The notes under the pieces are model-generated. The model worked only from the letters and a program-made list of their open reading frames with translations, searched no databases and was not told the origin of the DNA. DNA of 64,000 bases from Cristatella mucedo (taxonomy: Eukaryota; Bryozoa; Phylactolaemata; Cristatellidae): the NCBI GenBank assembly GCA_009760855.2, contig WPIO01000205.1, forward strand, positions 62,001-126,000. The letters run 5' to 3'. Shown one piece after another: positions 10,617-21,049 of the stretch (positions within the stretch are counted from its first letter, which is position 1; every line of letters starts with the position of its first letter). The position numbers and the translations under genes were made by a program.

Positions 10617-11137
10617 TAATAATAATAATAATAATAATAATTCACTTGATAAAGTGCCCTCAGAGAACTTAATCTCTTTCTAGGCGCTTTACATTTGCTG
10701 CAAAGGAAAATGCAATTAAATGGTAAGTAAAATCATGCTTGAAAAACAAACAAAAGGAATAACATGGTAAGGGGTGACATGCACAGGGTCAGCATGCACA
10801 GTGTCAGCACAAATAAGCACGTGATGGACGAATCATAGGGACCCACTAAATGCTGTCCTAAATAGGTGTGTTTTTAAGTTCCTTTTAAATGTGGTCAGGT
10901 CAGGGGATGTTCTGACGCAGGTCGGGAGGCAGTTCCAGGCTTTGGGAGCATAGGAACTAAATGCACGGTCTCCAAAGGATTTAAGGTTTGTATGAGGTAT
11001 TTCTAGACTGTTGGATTCCGAAAAGCGGGTGGTACGATGCTTGGCCTGATGGGGTAGTATATCTGACAGACAGGCTGGAGCCATAGAATGAAGGGACCTA
11101 AAAGTGAGCGACAAAACCTTGAAGTCTGCATGATGGC
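10617..11137 (-). mobile_element. LINE family A 3' fragment, inverted relative to its neighbour
   Basis: Minus-sense open stretch 10833-11114 gives SLTFRSLHSMAPACLSDILP and SPDLTTFKRNLKTHLFRTAF. The hairpin and (AAT)n tail lie at 10617-10690. Only about 50 bases separate it from the oppositely oriented copy. Confidence 0.92.
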
Positions 11138-11139
11138 AT

Positions 11140-11215
11140 TGCGAATGTTACCACTGCTCATTTGATCATGCTTTCTTTACAGCAGCTGTAAAGTGCCTAG
11201 AAATTATTATTATAT
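11140..11215 (+). mobile_element. LINE family A terminal fragment
   Basis: TTTACAGCAGCTGTAAAGTGCCTAGAAATTATTATT is split here as the start of the terminal hairpin running directly into the tail; the second hairpin strand is missing. Confidence 0.6.
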
Positions 11216-11404
11216 TATTAACTATGCTCCTAATTCAACTACTCTTCTCACTTTGCTTTTATCTCAGATGCTGTTAACCAATATTGCAAATCTGAAGCGA
11301 CTTAAGCTTCGATCGTGCAGTAGTACAATTGCCAGCATAACAGCCAATGTCCGTGAAATGGCATATTGTCTTTAGCGTACTGTTACTTACATTTAGGACT
11401 CATT

Positions 11405-11825
11405 CTTTTGATCTGACCTACTTATCTGAAATACTTACTCCTTAACTTCCCCGTGTACCAACCTCTTACTCTGACCATTTAGCTGTGCCCCTGTCGTGTG
11501 TACCTAAAATCATTTGCAGATCGTGCCTTCAGTTCTTATTGTACTAAAGCCTTCAATCGGCTGCCGACTGATAAGAAGTCATTTCCCGATTTGAAGAAGC
11601 TGAAAATCTGTTAAAACCTACATGTTCCTCGAAGCTTTGGCTTGATTCGTGTGTATCTTACTCGATGTGTTTAACATAATAAAATTGAGCAAATTACTAT
11701 TTATAACTAATCATTTCGTATGCTTATTTTCCAGCTCATTAAGATACCAAAAAAAAAGATTTGGTTCTCTTAGAGTACCTTACAAATATATTATTACTAT
11801 TACTATTATTATTATTATCCCATTC
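11405..11825 (+). mobile_element. Degenerate LINE A-related 3' fragment
   Basis: Decayed codons around 11520-11620 resemble the KSFADRAFSSY...NRLPT region. The end GGTTCTCTTAGAGTACCTTA plus (ATT)n matches the second hairpin strand of family A relatives. Confidence 0.6.
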
Positions 11826-11892
11826 CTGCTGGCATTTTGAGTGTGGATTATTTTTACATAGGGATGTTAATAAGAAGATAGATTTATCCGAT

Positions 11893-12046
11893 GGCGCTGA
11901 GCTGCTTTGGTCTAGCGGTTAAGGTGCTCGCCCCGACCAAGGTCTGACTGAGGTCGTGGGCTCGAGCCCCAAGGCATATGTGAAGCGCTTGAATATAGAT
12001 TAAGTTCTCTTGGGGTGCTATATAAATGAATTATATTATATTATGG
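11893..12046 (+). mobile_element. SINE-1: tRNA-derived SINE with LINE-A-like tail
   Basis: The head carries a pol III A box (TGGTCTAGCGG, 11908-11918) and B box (GGCTCGAGCCC, 11959-11969) at tRNA spacing. The 3' part, AAGCGCTTGAATATAGATTA then GTTCTCTTGGGGTGCTATAT, is the LINE family A hairpin, followed by an ATTATATT tail. Confidence 0.85.
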
Positions 12047-12413
12047 TTTTAATTTACTAGACGAATGTTCAATTTCTCTCAACAGATGCTAACACTGTCC
12101 TAAATGTATCTGATACTTCACACTCTTTGGAAAGAGCGAGTCAAGGAATCCTTTTGGGAAGAGGCCAAAAATGATGCGAGCATCAGAAAATGACAGTGAC
12201 ATCTTAATTATGAAATTCTCAAACTACAAGAACTAGATAATAGATGCCATAAATATGCTGGTTCAATAGGCAAGCCTGGCCTAACGGTAAAGTGCATTTG
12301 GCCGTTACCTGAATGCATCCAAGGTACAAAGAAGAGGCACACAAGCACACGTGAATGCATCGTGCAACTGAATCAACTGCACGATGAATATTGAAATTAT
12401 TTGATTTGCATAC

Positions 12414-12515
12414 CTTGTTTGATTAGGACCGGTTAATAATGGCTGACACTGCCCATATTCATTTACAAGAAGGATAGACCATAGTGGCAAACAAAAGCCA
12501 CAGCCCAAATCAAGG
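12414..12515 (-). CDS. MEGF8: MEGF8 exon 14: short PSI-type exon
   Basis: The frame set by exon 13 gives LDLGCGFCLPLWSILLVNEY, then GQCQPLLTGPNQT: the GCGFC...GQC half of a PSI module. The donor is CAAG|GTATGC. The acceptor ACTGGCAG|CC follows a (GCA)n run instead of a pyrimidine tract. Both phases fit neighbouring exons (AT+C, AG+T), which supports it despite the weak acceptor. Confidence 0.78.
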
Positions 12516-12928
12516 CTGCCAGTACTACTGCTGCTGCTGCTGCTGCCACCAATGTGTAGGGTGATATGGCACCAGCTGCATCCACTAGCAGATTGCAGAC
12601 AGCTTAAGCTGTTGGTATACCTAAAGCCATCATTAAAAACTTTTAATTAGGAGAAAGCAGCACCTTTTATGAAAATGCAAGCATGATGGATATGCAAACA
12701 AGCAGCGAATCATCCGCAAGTCGGGATTATAAATATCCCAATCGCGATTTATCATAAAACGAGTATGGCATGTGATCAGCTGACCTAATCTAATAGCTCA
12801 TTGCACCCTCTCAAGTCCAAAGCAGATGGTGAAGCATCGACCAGTAAATTTCTTATCAGATAATATGTCATCAATGGCATTTGCCCAAAAACCGATGCCC
12901 CTTACCCCAATCACAACAGATTAAATTC

Positions 12929-13085
12929 AAATACATTCATTTGCATAGTACCCTAAAAAAACGTATCTCTATTCAGGTGCTTCACAAATGCCACAGGGCT
13001 CGATCCCACGACCGTGGCCATCAAAAGCATTCATGTTGACCCTGGTCGGGGCGAGCATCCTAACTACTGGGCCAAACAGGCAGAT
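12929..13085 (-). mobile_element. SINE-1 copy
   Basis: Minus sense: tRNA-like head (GGCCCAGTAGTTAGGATGCT, B box GGGATCGAGCCC) and the tail AAGCACCTGAATAGAGATAC. It lies head to head with a SINE-2 copy. Confidence 0.8.
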
Positions 13086-13320
13086 TAGATAAGCTTACTC
13101 TAAAAAAACCTGGGTCTAAGCCAAAGGAGGTAAGGTGATCACGCTTACTAACCAGGTCGTGGGTTCGAGTTTAGCAGCGAGTAATCCTGCATTCCTCTCT
13201 GCAAGTGAGCTGTGACAGCCCACTTGCAGAGAGGAATGCTGGATTACCTCAAGGTTACGGTAAGGCTCTTCTGCTGCCATTCAAATTAGGCTGCTCAATC
13301 AGCTAGCCCTTACTTTACTT
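13086..13320 (+). mobile_element. SINE-2-like copy containing a palindrome
   Basis: The head has GTAAGGTGATCACGCTTACT and B box GGGTTCGAG. The tail ends AGGCTGCTCAATCAGCTAG, shared with other SINE-2 copies. Its middle is replaced by a near-perfect 67-base hairpin (13181-13247). Confidence 0.65.
13181..13247. repeat. 27-base inverted repeat, 13-base loop
   Basis: Arms 13181-13207 and 13221-13247 are complementary with one mismatch. The loop itself contains GCTGT/ACAGC, so nearly the whole 67 bases can fold back. Confidence 0.9.
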
Positions 13321-13472
13321 TAGATTATGCAAACACTCGATTGCGCATTTATTGGCAGCCATGATCTCTGCAGAAAGGTTCGGGGCAACCTGAGCATCAC
13401 GAGCTGTCCCTGAAAGCAAAGGTATCACAGGGTTTGCTCTCTGCAATGGTTTCTTAGTTCTCCTTCCTTTCT

Positions 13473-13556
13473 TCTCTCTCTCTCTCTCTCTTTTTCTCTC
13501 TTCCTCCCTTCTCTCTCCTTCCCCCTTTACTCTCTCTCTCTCTCTCTCTCTCTCTT
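13473..13556. repeat. TC-rich simple repeat
   Basis: Two (TC)n blocks joined by CTTCC-rich sequence; a shorter block recurs at about 13726-13745. Confidence 0.9.
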
Positions 13557-13583
13557 TCCGTTCCTTCTCTCCTCCTCCCTTAA

Positions 13584-13722
13584 TGCAATGTAATGTATTT
13601 CCGTCTGTAACTCCACAAAGCCAAGAAGATTATGTGGGTGTTACGAAGGAGAGTTTTGTATAGCGCACTCACAGCCTAAGAGGCTTTCGGTACGCACTTG
13701 GTAGCCAACAGACTTCGTCTCA
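13584..13722 (-). mobile_element. LINE family B 3' end
   Basis: Plus strand shows TGTAATGTATTTCCGTCTGT through TTTCGGTACGCACTTGGTAG: the hairpin and pentanucleotide tail of family B in minus orientation, 5'-truncated to about 135 bases. Confidence 0.85.
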
Positions 13723-13785
13723 CTCCTTCTCTCTCTCTCTCTCTTTAAAATATGTTACAAAGACTTAAACTATGCTAAACTATAA

Positions 13786-14110
13786 ATTAAACATCCCCTG
13801 ACCTGACCACATAAAAAAAAAAACTTAAAAACACACCTATTTAGGACAGCATTTAGTGGGTCCCTGTGATTCGTCCTTGATGTGCTTATGCATGCTGACA
13901 CTGTGCATGTTGCCACTAACCACATTTGCATGCTGACCCTGTGCATGTCACCCCTAAGCATATTTTTCATTTTGTTTGTTTTTCAAGCATGATTTTACTT
14001 ACTATTCTATTGCATATCACTTTGCAGCAGATGTAAAGCGCCTAGAAAGAGATTAAGTTCTCTGAGGGCGCTTTATCAAGTGCAATATTATTATTATTAT
14101 TATTATTAAT
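13786..14110 (+). mobile_element. LINE family A 3' UTR fragment
   Basis: It starts in the last codons (CATCCCCTGACCTGACCACA), has the GTGGGTCCCTGTGATTCGTC region, the terminal hairpin (AAGCGCCTAGAAAGAGATTA) and an (ATT)n tail. Confidence 0.9.
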
Positions 14111-14624
14111 CCTTTTTCTACAGGTTTATGTAAGCCCACATAACACTATCAAGCTTGAGGCGACGCATGACCCAGATTTGACTTCAGTACACATGCCGCT
14201 GATCGTGTGTGCACTGCGATCAAAGAAAAGGCAAACTGTTAGTTTTTTCTTTCGCGATTTATTTTACTCTAAAAGTAGCTCTAAACTGATCGATGCATTA
14301 AAACAAATTCCTGACAACCATCCTGACTTGTGGCACCTCCTATGGCCCTGAGCTAGGAGTGACTTGTACATAGCAATATACAACCTGGGGGGAAACAAGG
14401 TTCAGCTGTGCCTACAGCCAAGCATCCCAGGTTTATAGACTATTTAACAACCAAAAATATTAAAAGAGCAATTGCATAACTTTCCAGGTCAACTCGATTT
14501 GAATCATCCATCTGGCTAACTCGTCATCCAGAATAGTAAATATCACAAAACGGTTAATGGCACAAGTCACAAGCATTTCTCCTTTAACTCGAAGGGATCT
14601 AATGAGTGATTAGTTAGCATACTA

Positions 14625-15165
14625 CAGCATTTAGTGGGTCCTAGTGATTTTTCCTGTGTGTGCTTATGTGCGCTGACACTGTGCATGCGGTTGCAAGCCA
14701 TATTCACATGCTGACCCTGTGCAAGTCACCCCTAACCATGTTATTCTTGTCGACTTGCATCACGACATCCCCTGACCACATTTAAAAAGAACTTAAATAC
14801 GCACCTATTTAGTACAGCATTTAGCTCGTCCCTGTAATTGGTCCTGTATGTGCTTATGTGTGCTGACACTGTGCATGCTGCTACTAACCACACTTGCATG
14901 CTGACCCTGTGCATGTCACCTCTAACCATGTTATTCATGTTGTTTATAAAGCATGATACCACTCACCATTCGATCTTATTTCCTTTGCAGCAAATGTAAA
15001 GCGCCTAGAAAGAGATTGAGTTCTCTGAGGGTGCTTTATCAAGTGTATTATTATTATTATTGTTTATTGAGAATGCTACCACTAACCATTCGATTGTACT
15101 TCCTTTGCAGCAAATGTAAAGTGCCTAGAAAAAGATTGAGTTCTCTGAGGGCACTTTCCGTTTTA
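14625..15165 (+). mobile_element. Three successive LINE family A 3' ends in direct orientation
   Basis: Pieces at about 14625-14760, 14762-15060 and 15063-15165 each restart in the family A 3' UTR. The second ends in the hairpin plus (ATT)n. The third starts at the following TGTTTATTGAGAATGC and again ends in the hairpin. This looks like repeated insertion or duplication at a tail. Confidence 0.75.
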
Positions 15166-15544
15166 AGAGTTTCATCAATGTAAAGGCACATTCACTCAAT
15201 GAAAAGCTTGGTTTAGATGGGAAGGTAAGATTATCACAAAATATTTTAGCTTACAATAACATTTTAAATTAAATAGATTGTTCATGCATACAACGTTTCT
15301 TTTGATTGACCGAATGAAAGCCTCTCCGAGTATAACCTCCCATAAATATAAAAACATCAAAAGACCTTGACTAGTCTATGCATATGATGTTGAGTGACTA
15401 AGCTGCAGTCTTGCAATTACTATCAGCTAAATTAATCGATTAACTGAATCAGGTCTTGCAGACGTTAGGTCATCGACGTCTTACAGTTTCCTAAGACCCC
15501 AACGACATAAAGACCAGATGGCCTAAAGGAAGACCAAAATATAT

Positions 15545-15695
15545 CATAATAATAAAAATAATAACACACTTGATAAAGCATCCTCAGAGAACTCAGTCTC
15601 TTTCTAGGCACTTTACATTTGCTGCAAAGGAAACATGATCGAACGGTTAGTGGTTGCAGACTCGATAAATAACAAGAATAACATGGTTATAGCTC
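15545..15695 (-). mobile_element. LINE family A terminal fragment
   Basis: TAATAATAACACACTTGATAAAGC then CTCTTTCTAGGCACTTTACA are split parts of the reverse complement of the family A tail and hairpin; about 150 bases are kept. Confidence 0.85.
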
Positions 15696-16040
15696 AAATC
15701 CATGACTTTTCGCTTCATTAATGACACCTGCTGTTCCTCAGAATCTTGCAGTTTTGCTGTACCTCTAGCCAACCTGAGACTGGACTGTCAGTTTCTATGA
15801 TTCATGGAACTCATTACCGATTGATATCATGACATCCACTTTTTGACAGTATTTGAAGGGAAGCTGAAACCTACCTATTCCTTACCATTTACACGGTCCA
15901 CATAGACTGTCCTCGGTGTGCTCATGCACGTAAAACTGTGCATTGTATTATAAATAAGTTGAAATGCTTCCTCTCAAGCATATGCAAAGTGCCTAGAAAG
16001 AAATTAGCTCTCGTAGAGTGCTATACAAATATTTAATTAT
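15696..16040 (+). mobile_element. Degenerate LINE A-related 3' fragment
   Basis: Residual codons near 15795-15860 resemble DSWNSLP followed by the KLKPTY stretch. The end GCAAAGTGCCTAGAAAGAAA, then TAGAGTGCTATACAAATAT, is a hairpin relative followed by (ATT)n. Confidence 0.65.
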
Positions 16041-16103
16041 TATTAGCATTCGTATCATTATGTTGTAATAGCAAGACCATCTATCGCCTGATGCTCTTAA
16101 TCG

Positions 16104-16185
16104 GAAAAAATGTAAAGCACCTAGAAAGAAAGAGATTGAGTTATCTGAGGGCGCTTTATCAAGTGCTATTATAATGATAAGATCC
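16104..16185 (+). mobile_element. LINE family A terminal fragment
   Basis: AATGTAAAGCACCTAGAAAG then GAGTTATCTGAGGGCGCTTT form the hairpin and run into ATTATAATGAT. Confidence 0.8.
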
Positions 16186-16332
16186 AAAATATTCAGCAAC
16201 GTGTACCATTTTTTAGAGGAGCAATGACGGCTTCTGATCGGTCGCAAAATTTTTACTCTAATGAACAAGGCCCAATGCAGCTTGGTCCCTTTGTAGCTGC
16301 CACAGCATCCTTTCTTTTACTTGAAAAAAGGT

Positions 16333-16497
16333 TACCTGATTTACCAGCCCCGCTTGTATAGTGGCAGAAGAAGTCTTAACGGCTATCACCACTGCTTGCA
16401 GTTGGCAATAAGGATCGCCCACAGAAGGACTCAAACCTGCGACCTGGGTCGTGACAAGAGAGGATCTTACCTACTGGGCTAAGCTACGTAGACAGTA
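16333..16497 (-). mobile_element. SINE-2 copy
   Basis: Minus sense: A-box-like TAGCCCAGTAGGTAAGATCC, B-box region GGTTTGAGTCC, the body CAACTGCAAGCAGTGGTGAT and the tail CTGGTAAATCAG. It shares the body with copies at 31641 and 52450. Confidence 0.75.
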
Positions 16498-16866
16498 ACA
16501 TGGCTCTACAAGTTCCAAGACTGTTAAACTCTTTCCAGCTACCGATTCTAGTACTTCCGGTCATTATTTGCTGCTATGTCTATGTTGCTTACTTCACTGA
16601 CTGTTTTACTACGTTTTGCTTTTTTGTTTTACTACGGTTGCTGCTTTATCAGATCGACGGGGCTTAGGTTTTACCTGCACTGTGGCAATATCTCCAGCAT
16701 GACAATAGCTTAATCTGCAAGGCATTGTAGCGATTCTAGAGGTTAAAAATCCACATAAAGGAAGCTCAACAGCGTAGAGCATGCTAGGAATGCATGAAAA
16801 CAAACTAGAAACCAAAACAAAAGAAGGCAAGGAGGACAAGGAGGACAAAGGGCAAAAAGGGCTTAC

Positions 16867-16970
16867 ATGTTGCACGACTGTGGACACATGAGCGAACTAG
16901 TGAGAGCCCTTGAGACAAGACCTTTTCGAAGGCAGACCAGATTGGAAGAGTCCCATGTGCATCCTGCGTT
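16867..16970 (-). CDS. MEGF8: MEGF8 exon 13: completes a PSI module
   Basis: It begins NAGCTWDSSNLVCLRKG immediately after exon 12's CASCVL, forming a standard PSI core. It ends SLMCPQSCN, opening the next module. The acceptor is TTGTATTGCAG|AACGC, the donor CAACAT|GTAAGC. Two bases remain for exon 14. Confidence 0.92.
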
Positions 16971-17359
16971 CTGCAATACAAAGGAAAGCATCCTTAAAGC
17001 AGCGAGTATCGAAGGGCTAACAAAAACTAACACTTGAGGGGCAGAAGATAGCACCCAGTATGTGCTGGCTCAGCACGTACTGGGCGCTATCGCAAGCTAA
17101 TTTTGACAACCTTCCTACGATCACTAGTCAAGCGAGAGAAATCACCGATACATAGGTTTGCTAGGGAGCATAGTGTGAGAACATTGAAATCACACAGCAC
17201 TAGCTACTAGTGATAACGCACAAACCATATTGACTGATGACCACTATCGCTACCCCCAAAGCAACCATATTTGGTGCATGTGCTCAATGTCTTCTTTAAG
17301 TGTGAGGACTGTAGTGCGCATTCACTTAACATTGGCCTTGATGAACAAAATAAGCATAA

Positions 17360-17890
17360 TACTAGTTCATTTGTAAAGCACCCAAAGAGAACTTAATCTC
17401 TGTCCAGGAGCTTCGTAACACTCTGCCAGGGCATGGATGCACAATGGTGAGTGGCTTGAAAGGTATAAAGGCATGCAAAAGTAAACAAGTGTCGTACTTG
17501 GGCTAAAGCATGAACATGACCATGAACCCATGGCCTCCGGTTGGTTAGAACATGGGCTATTAACACGCAGAGTCGTGTTCACTATGTCGATGAGAAAGCT
17601 GACCGGAATAGACTCGCATTTAGCTTAAACTCAAAATATGCAAGGTCAGTAATGATAGTGACCGTACCGGAAGCAAGTTCCAGACTTTTGGTGCGTACGA
17701 GCTGAAGGCTCGATCTCCAGAAGATTCCAATTTAGTGCAGGGGGTGCTGTGGCACGATAGCCTAGATGCTGAGGAGCGGGTCGTGCAAGAGCGCCTGACT
17801 GGATGAGCAACTAGGTCGAATTGATGGATAGGCTAGCATGGGCGAGTGAAGTGACCTGAAAGCCAGATAGAAATTCTTGAAATCAATTCA
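17360..17890 (-). mobile_element. Diverged LINE A-related fragment
   Basis: It has the AGCACCCAAAGAGAACTTAA hairpin strand, then sequence matching the RT tail codons (CAAGTTCCAGACTTTTGGTG, AGGCTCGATCTCCAGAAGAT). More diverged than the copy that follows it. Confidence 0.7.
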
Positions 17891-17904
17891 ATGCTTAATA
17901 GTAA

Positions 17905-18790
17905 TAATAATAATGCACTTTATAAAGTGCCCTCAGAGAACTCAATCTCTTTCTAGGCGCTATACATTTGCTGCAAAGGGAAACGCGATTGAATGGTGAG
18001 TAATATCATGCTTGATAAACAACATGAATAACACGGTTAGGGGTGACATGCACAGGGTCACCATGCAAGTGTGGTTAGTGGCAGCATGCACAGTGTCAGC
18101 ATGCATAAGCACATGAAGGACGAATCACAGGGACCCACTAAATGCTGTCCTGAATAGGTGTTTTTAAATTCTTTTTAAATGTGGTCAAGTCAGGGGATGT
18201 TCTGACGCAAGTCGGGGGGGGGGGGATTTCTAGGCTTTGGGTGCATACGAACTAAATGCACTGTCTCCAAAGGATTTGAGGTTTGTACGAGGTATTGGTA
18301 GACTGTTGGATTCCGAAAAGCGGGTGTTACGATGCTTGGCCTGGTGCTTGATAAATATAAATATAAAATATAATCCATTTATATAGCGCCCCAAGAGAAC
18401 CTAATCTCTATTCAGGCGCTTCACATATTCGTCGGGGCTCGAGCCCACGACCACAGTCAGACCTTGGTCGGGGCGAGCACCTTAACCACAAGACCAAACC
18501 AGCTCGGCATAACCAAACCAGCTCGGCATTGATGATGGGGAGCCAGTGTAGCTCAGACAGAACCTAGGTGCAATGTAGCCATTAACATGCATAAGCTAAT
18601 TTGGCTGCAAAACTCTTGTCTAAGCAGGCCCTGATTTAGGCAATGCTCCTCAACTGAAAGTAGGACCGACTTGACAGTAGAGGGATCGTACTCAACTAAA
18701 GACAAGTCGACTTGGAATAGTTTGCCTACATTAAAGGCAGACGTAACTGGAGCGATGCTATCTGAACCAATCATGATGGTTAAAACATTC
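17905..18790 (-). mobile_element. LINE family A fragment split by a SINE-1
   Basis: 17905-18352 holds tail, hairpin, 3' UTR and the C-terminal codons. 18531-18790 continues upstream in element sense, where FQVDLSLVEYDPSTVKSVLL matches the degenerate LSLDDHISSTVKSA region. The SINE-1 copy at 18353-18530 lies between. Confidence 0.8.
18353..18530 (-). mobile_element. SINE-1 copy inside LINE A
   Basis: Minus sense: TTGTGGTTAAGGTGCTCGCC head, B box GGGCTCGAGCC, tail hairpin AAGCGCCTGAATAGAGATTA then GTTCTCTTGGGGCGCTATAT. AACCAAACCAGCTCGGCAT is present twice at its head end (18492-18530): a small tandem duplication or part of a target duplication. Confidence 0.85.
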
Positions 18791-19991
18791 TAACTTAAGG
18801 GGTTAAGGAAACGATTCTGAAGTCACACACGTCCTAGCACACATTGATAACATATGAAATGAATCAATAATAAATCAACCGACATAAACAAATTTACATG
18901 AATCCACACATACAGCTGGAATTGTATAAGACTACGATTACACCCAGTGCTACTATTATAGAGGAGAGGAAAGGGAGAGAACAGCCCGGGTTTGAACACA
19001 CAACCTCCAATGACACCAAACGGCTAAGTAGAGTACGCCTAGTCACCATTTGCAGAAGCATCGCCGCAAGAATATAAAAGCTGCCGGCTGTAATAGCAGC
19101 AAGCACACTAATTATCGACATTATAGTAATGCTCCTATCAGATTCTCCGGAGAAAAAAGACAAAATTCTTGGTGAACACTACTGTGTTGAGACTGTGTCA
19201 ATCAGTGGCCTAAACTGTCAGCCGCATTAATATAGCTCTGTAATGCCCTGCCGGATAAAACTACCGATGGAATCACAGGAGTCTGAGTTGCTGTAAGGAC
19301 TGGTGAACTTGGTCCTGGGTCAGGCATGGTGCCGGTGCCGAACGCCAGAAGGGCTGCCTCCTCCCTGTAACCCCGGCAGCTTATGATTATAACGGTTCAC
19401 GTGAGCTCGGGCTATCTATTCTTCCCAGTGGCAGAAATTGTTCGTCTTTTAAAGTATTGTAATCTGTAAGCAGTATAATGACACCCTTAACATAGAGTAT
19501 CCTTCATCTGATTAATAGCTCACTACATGCCAGCTAAAGCATTTAAGATGAGCCTTGTATCAGAAGCAATCAAGTCAAAACAAAAACAATGACCGAGCTT
19601 GAAGGTCACACACCCCGAGCTGTCCCTTCACAGCAGAATAAGAATTGCATCGTGCTGAATCCTTTCACGGACATTAATCGAACCTAAAAGTCACGAGTAC
19701 AGTTTGAATTCGACCTAACCAGCAGATTGGAAGGAGTTCGGGGTCGAGTTATGTTCCGAGAACGATGCCGGCAGGTGAGAGATCAAACACTGTAGATCCT
19801 AGCTATGCGACTACGTGAAGGTGCAGTGGGGCTGGCATGTCACATGGATCGGAGCTTGAATCGTCGCTACCCGATCAGAGCTAGAGAATGCTTCACGGCA
19901 ACTTTTGGGCTGCTGCAGACTGCAGAAAGCCGAGCACGAGGTCAAGGCCACAAGCCATACAAAATACAAAGCACTTGTTGCAGTGACTCAC
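18791..19991. other. Intron 12-13 sequence, nothing recognised
   Basis: No repeat signature, RNA gene or convincing exon is visible between the LINE fragment and exon 12. A minus open stretch (18894-19163) with hydrophobic residues has no supporting borders. Confidence 0.5.
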
Positions 19992-20243
19992 GAGCACACA
20001 GCTGGCGCAGTCCACATATGAGTCGCATGTGACGCACTGCTGTGGTGCAATGAGAGGCCACAGCTGTGACAAGCCAGATCCAACCGGGCACCTGACCTCA
20101 GCACCCTTGGTTAAACACGAGTCTTGGTATGTGCCGGCCGAATCACACCACACACAGCCCGTATCAAGTAAGCACGCCAGGCATGTGACATAGCTGCTGC
20201 AGTTGCCACCCTGGTATGGCTGCACGTGTTCATACGTCAGAAG
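19992..20243 (-). CDS. MEGF8: MEGF8 exon 12: PSI modules
   Basis: The acceptor is CCGATTTTTAG|CTTCTG. The peptide reads GGNCSSYVTCLACLLDTGC, then VWCDSAGTYQDSCLTKG, a complete PSI core (CxxCLxDxxCxWC). It then opens the next module (QQCVTCDSYVDCASCVL). Donor CTC|GTGAGT, phase 0. Exon 13 completes the second module. Confidence 0.93.
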
Positions 20244-20499
20244 CTAAAAATCGGAAAGATGTGATTACAGTAATTGATCCGGCATCGTGACACATCAAGG
20301 GGAGACAATGCCTACGAGGCTAGCTAGGAAAAATTGCAAACAGTGGATTGCTCCTATGAACAAATGAATAAATATCGAGTGACTAACAGAAGGTACCTAG
20401 CTTGAGCATTCTGAACTCGACGTGTCCAACCATTAATGATGCTTGAAGGATCGTCAAAATTTGCGTCACTGTACGACGTCCCAAAACCTCAAGCTCAGT

Positions 20500-20910
20500 G
20501 TACGTTGGCCAAGTATTGTCCCGCTACAGCTCCGGCCATTTCACCACCACGGTTCTGCACTACCATCGGCTACCTCATCAAATTTCTATGCGAGCACCAC
20601 TAAGGCATCATGTCAGCAGACTGGCGACATCTCCACATCGGGAGAAACTTGCCTTCGAACTGGACCTTGCTATCGGAGACGGCTATCGAAGGAGTCAAAC
20701 TTCTGCATCCGCAACCGCCCGACATGGTCTGCCCGACTGCTCTTCGCACATCCTTCCTGCAGTCCTGTGCTCCTCCTACTCCCATGCTATACACTTCCTC
20801 AGCTGTCCAGACTCGTTTTTTTCCCTGTGCAGTCAGTCGAAATCTCTTGTCCATCGAGTGCACATGGAAAGCCACCTGTTCACCGGACGTGCTAGTATAA
20901 ACTAAGCCTG
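20500..20910 (+). mobile_element. Degenerate LINE family B C-terminal relic
   Basis: The open frame near 20720-20890 reads LPDCSSHILPAVLCSSYSHA then KSLVHRVHMESHL, a decayed version of the family B ending (SAVLSCYFHATHYLNC ... KSVGYRMRTES). Confidence 0.6.
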
Positions 20911-21049
20911 GACTGCATGGGTCACTCATGTGCATCTGAGCGAACATGAAGGCATGAGTGTGTATTTGTGCGTGCCCCCCAGCTGTGTGCACAAATTCGC
21001 GAGTGTGTACAAATTCGCGAGTGCAGCAAAAGGCCACAGGATGGGCCAT

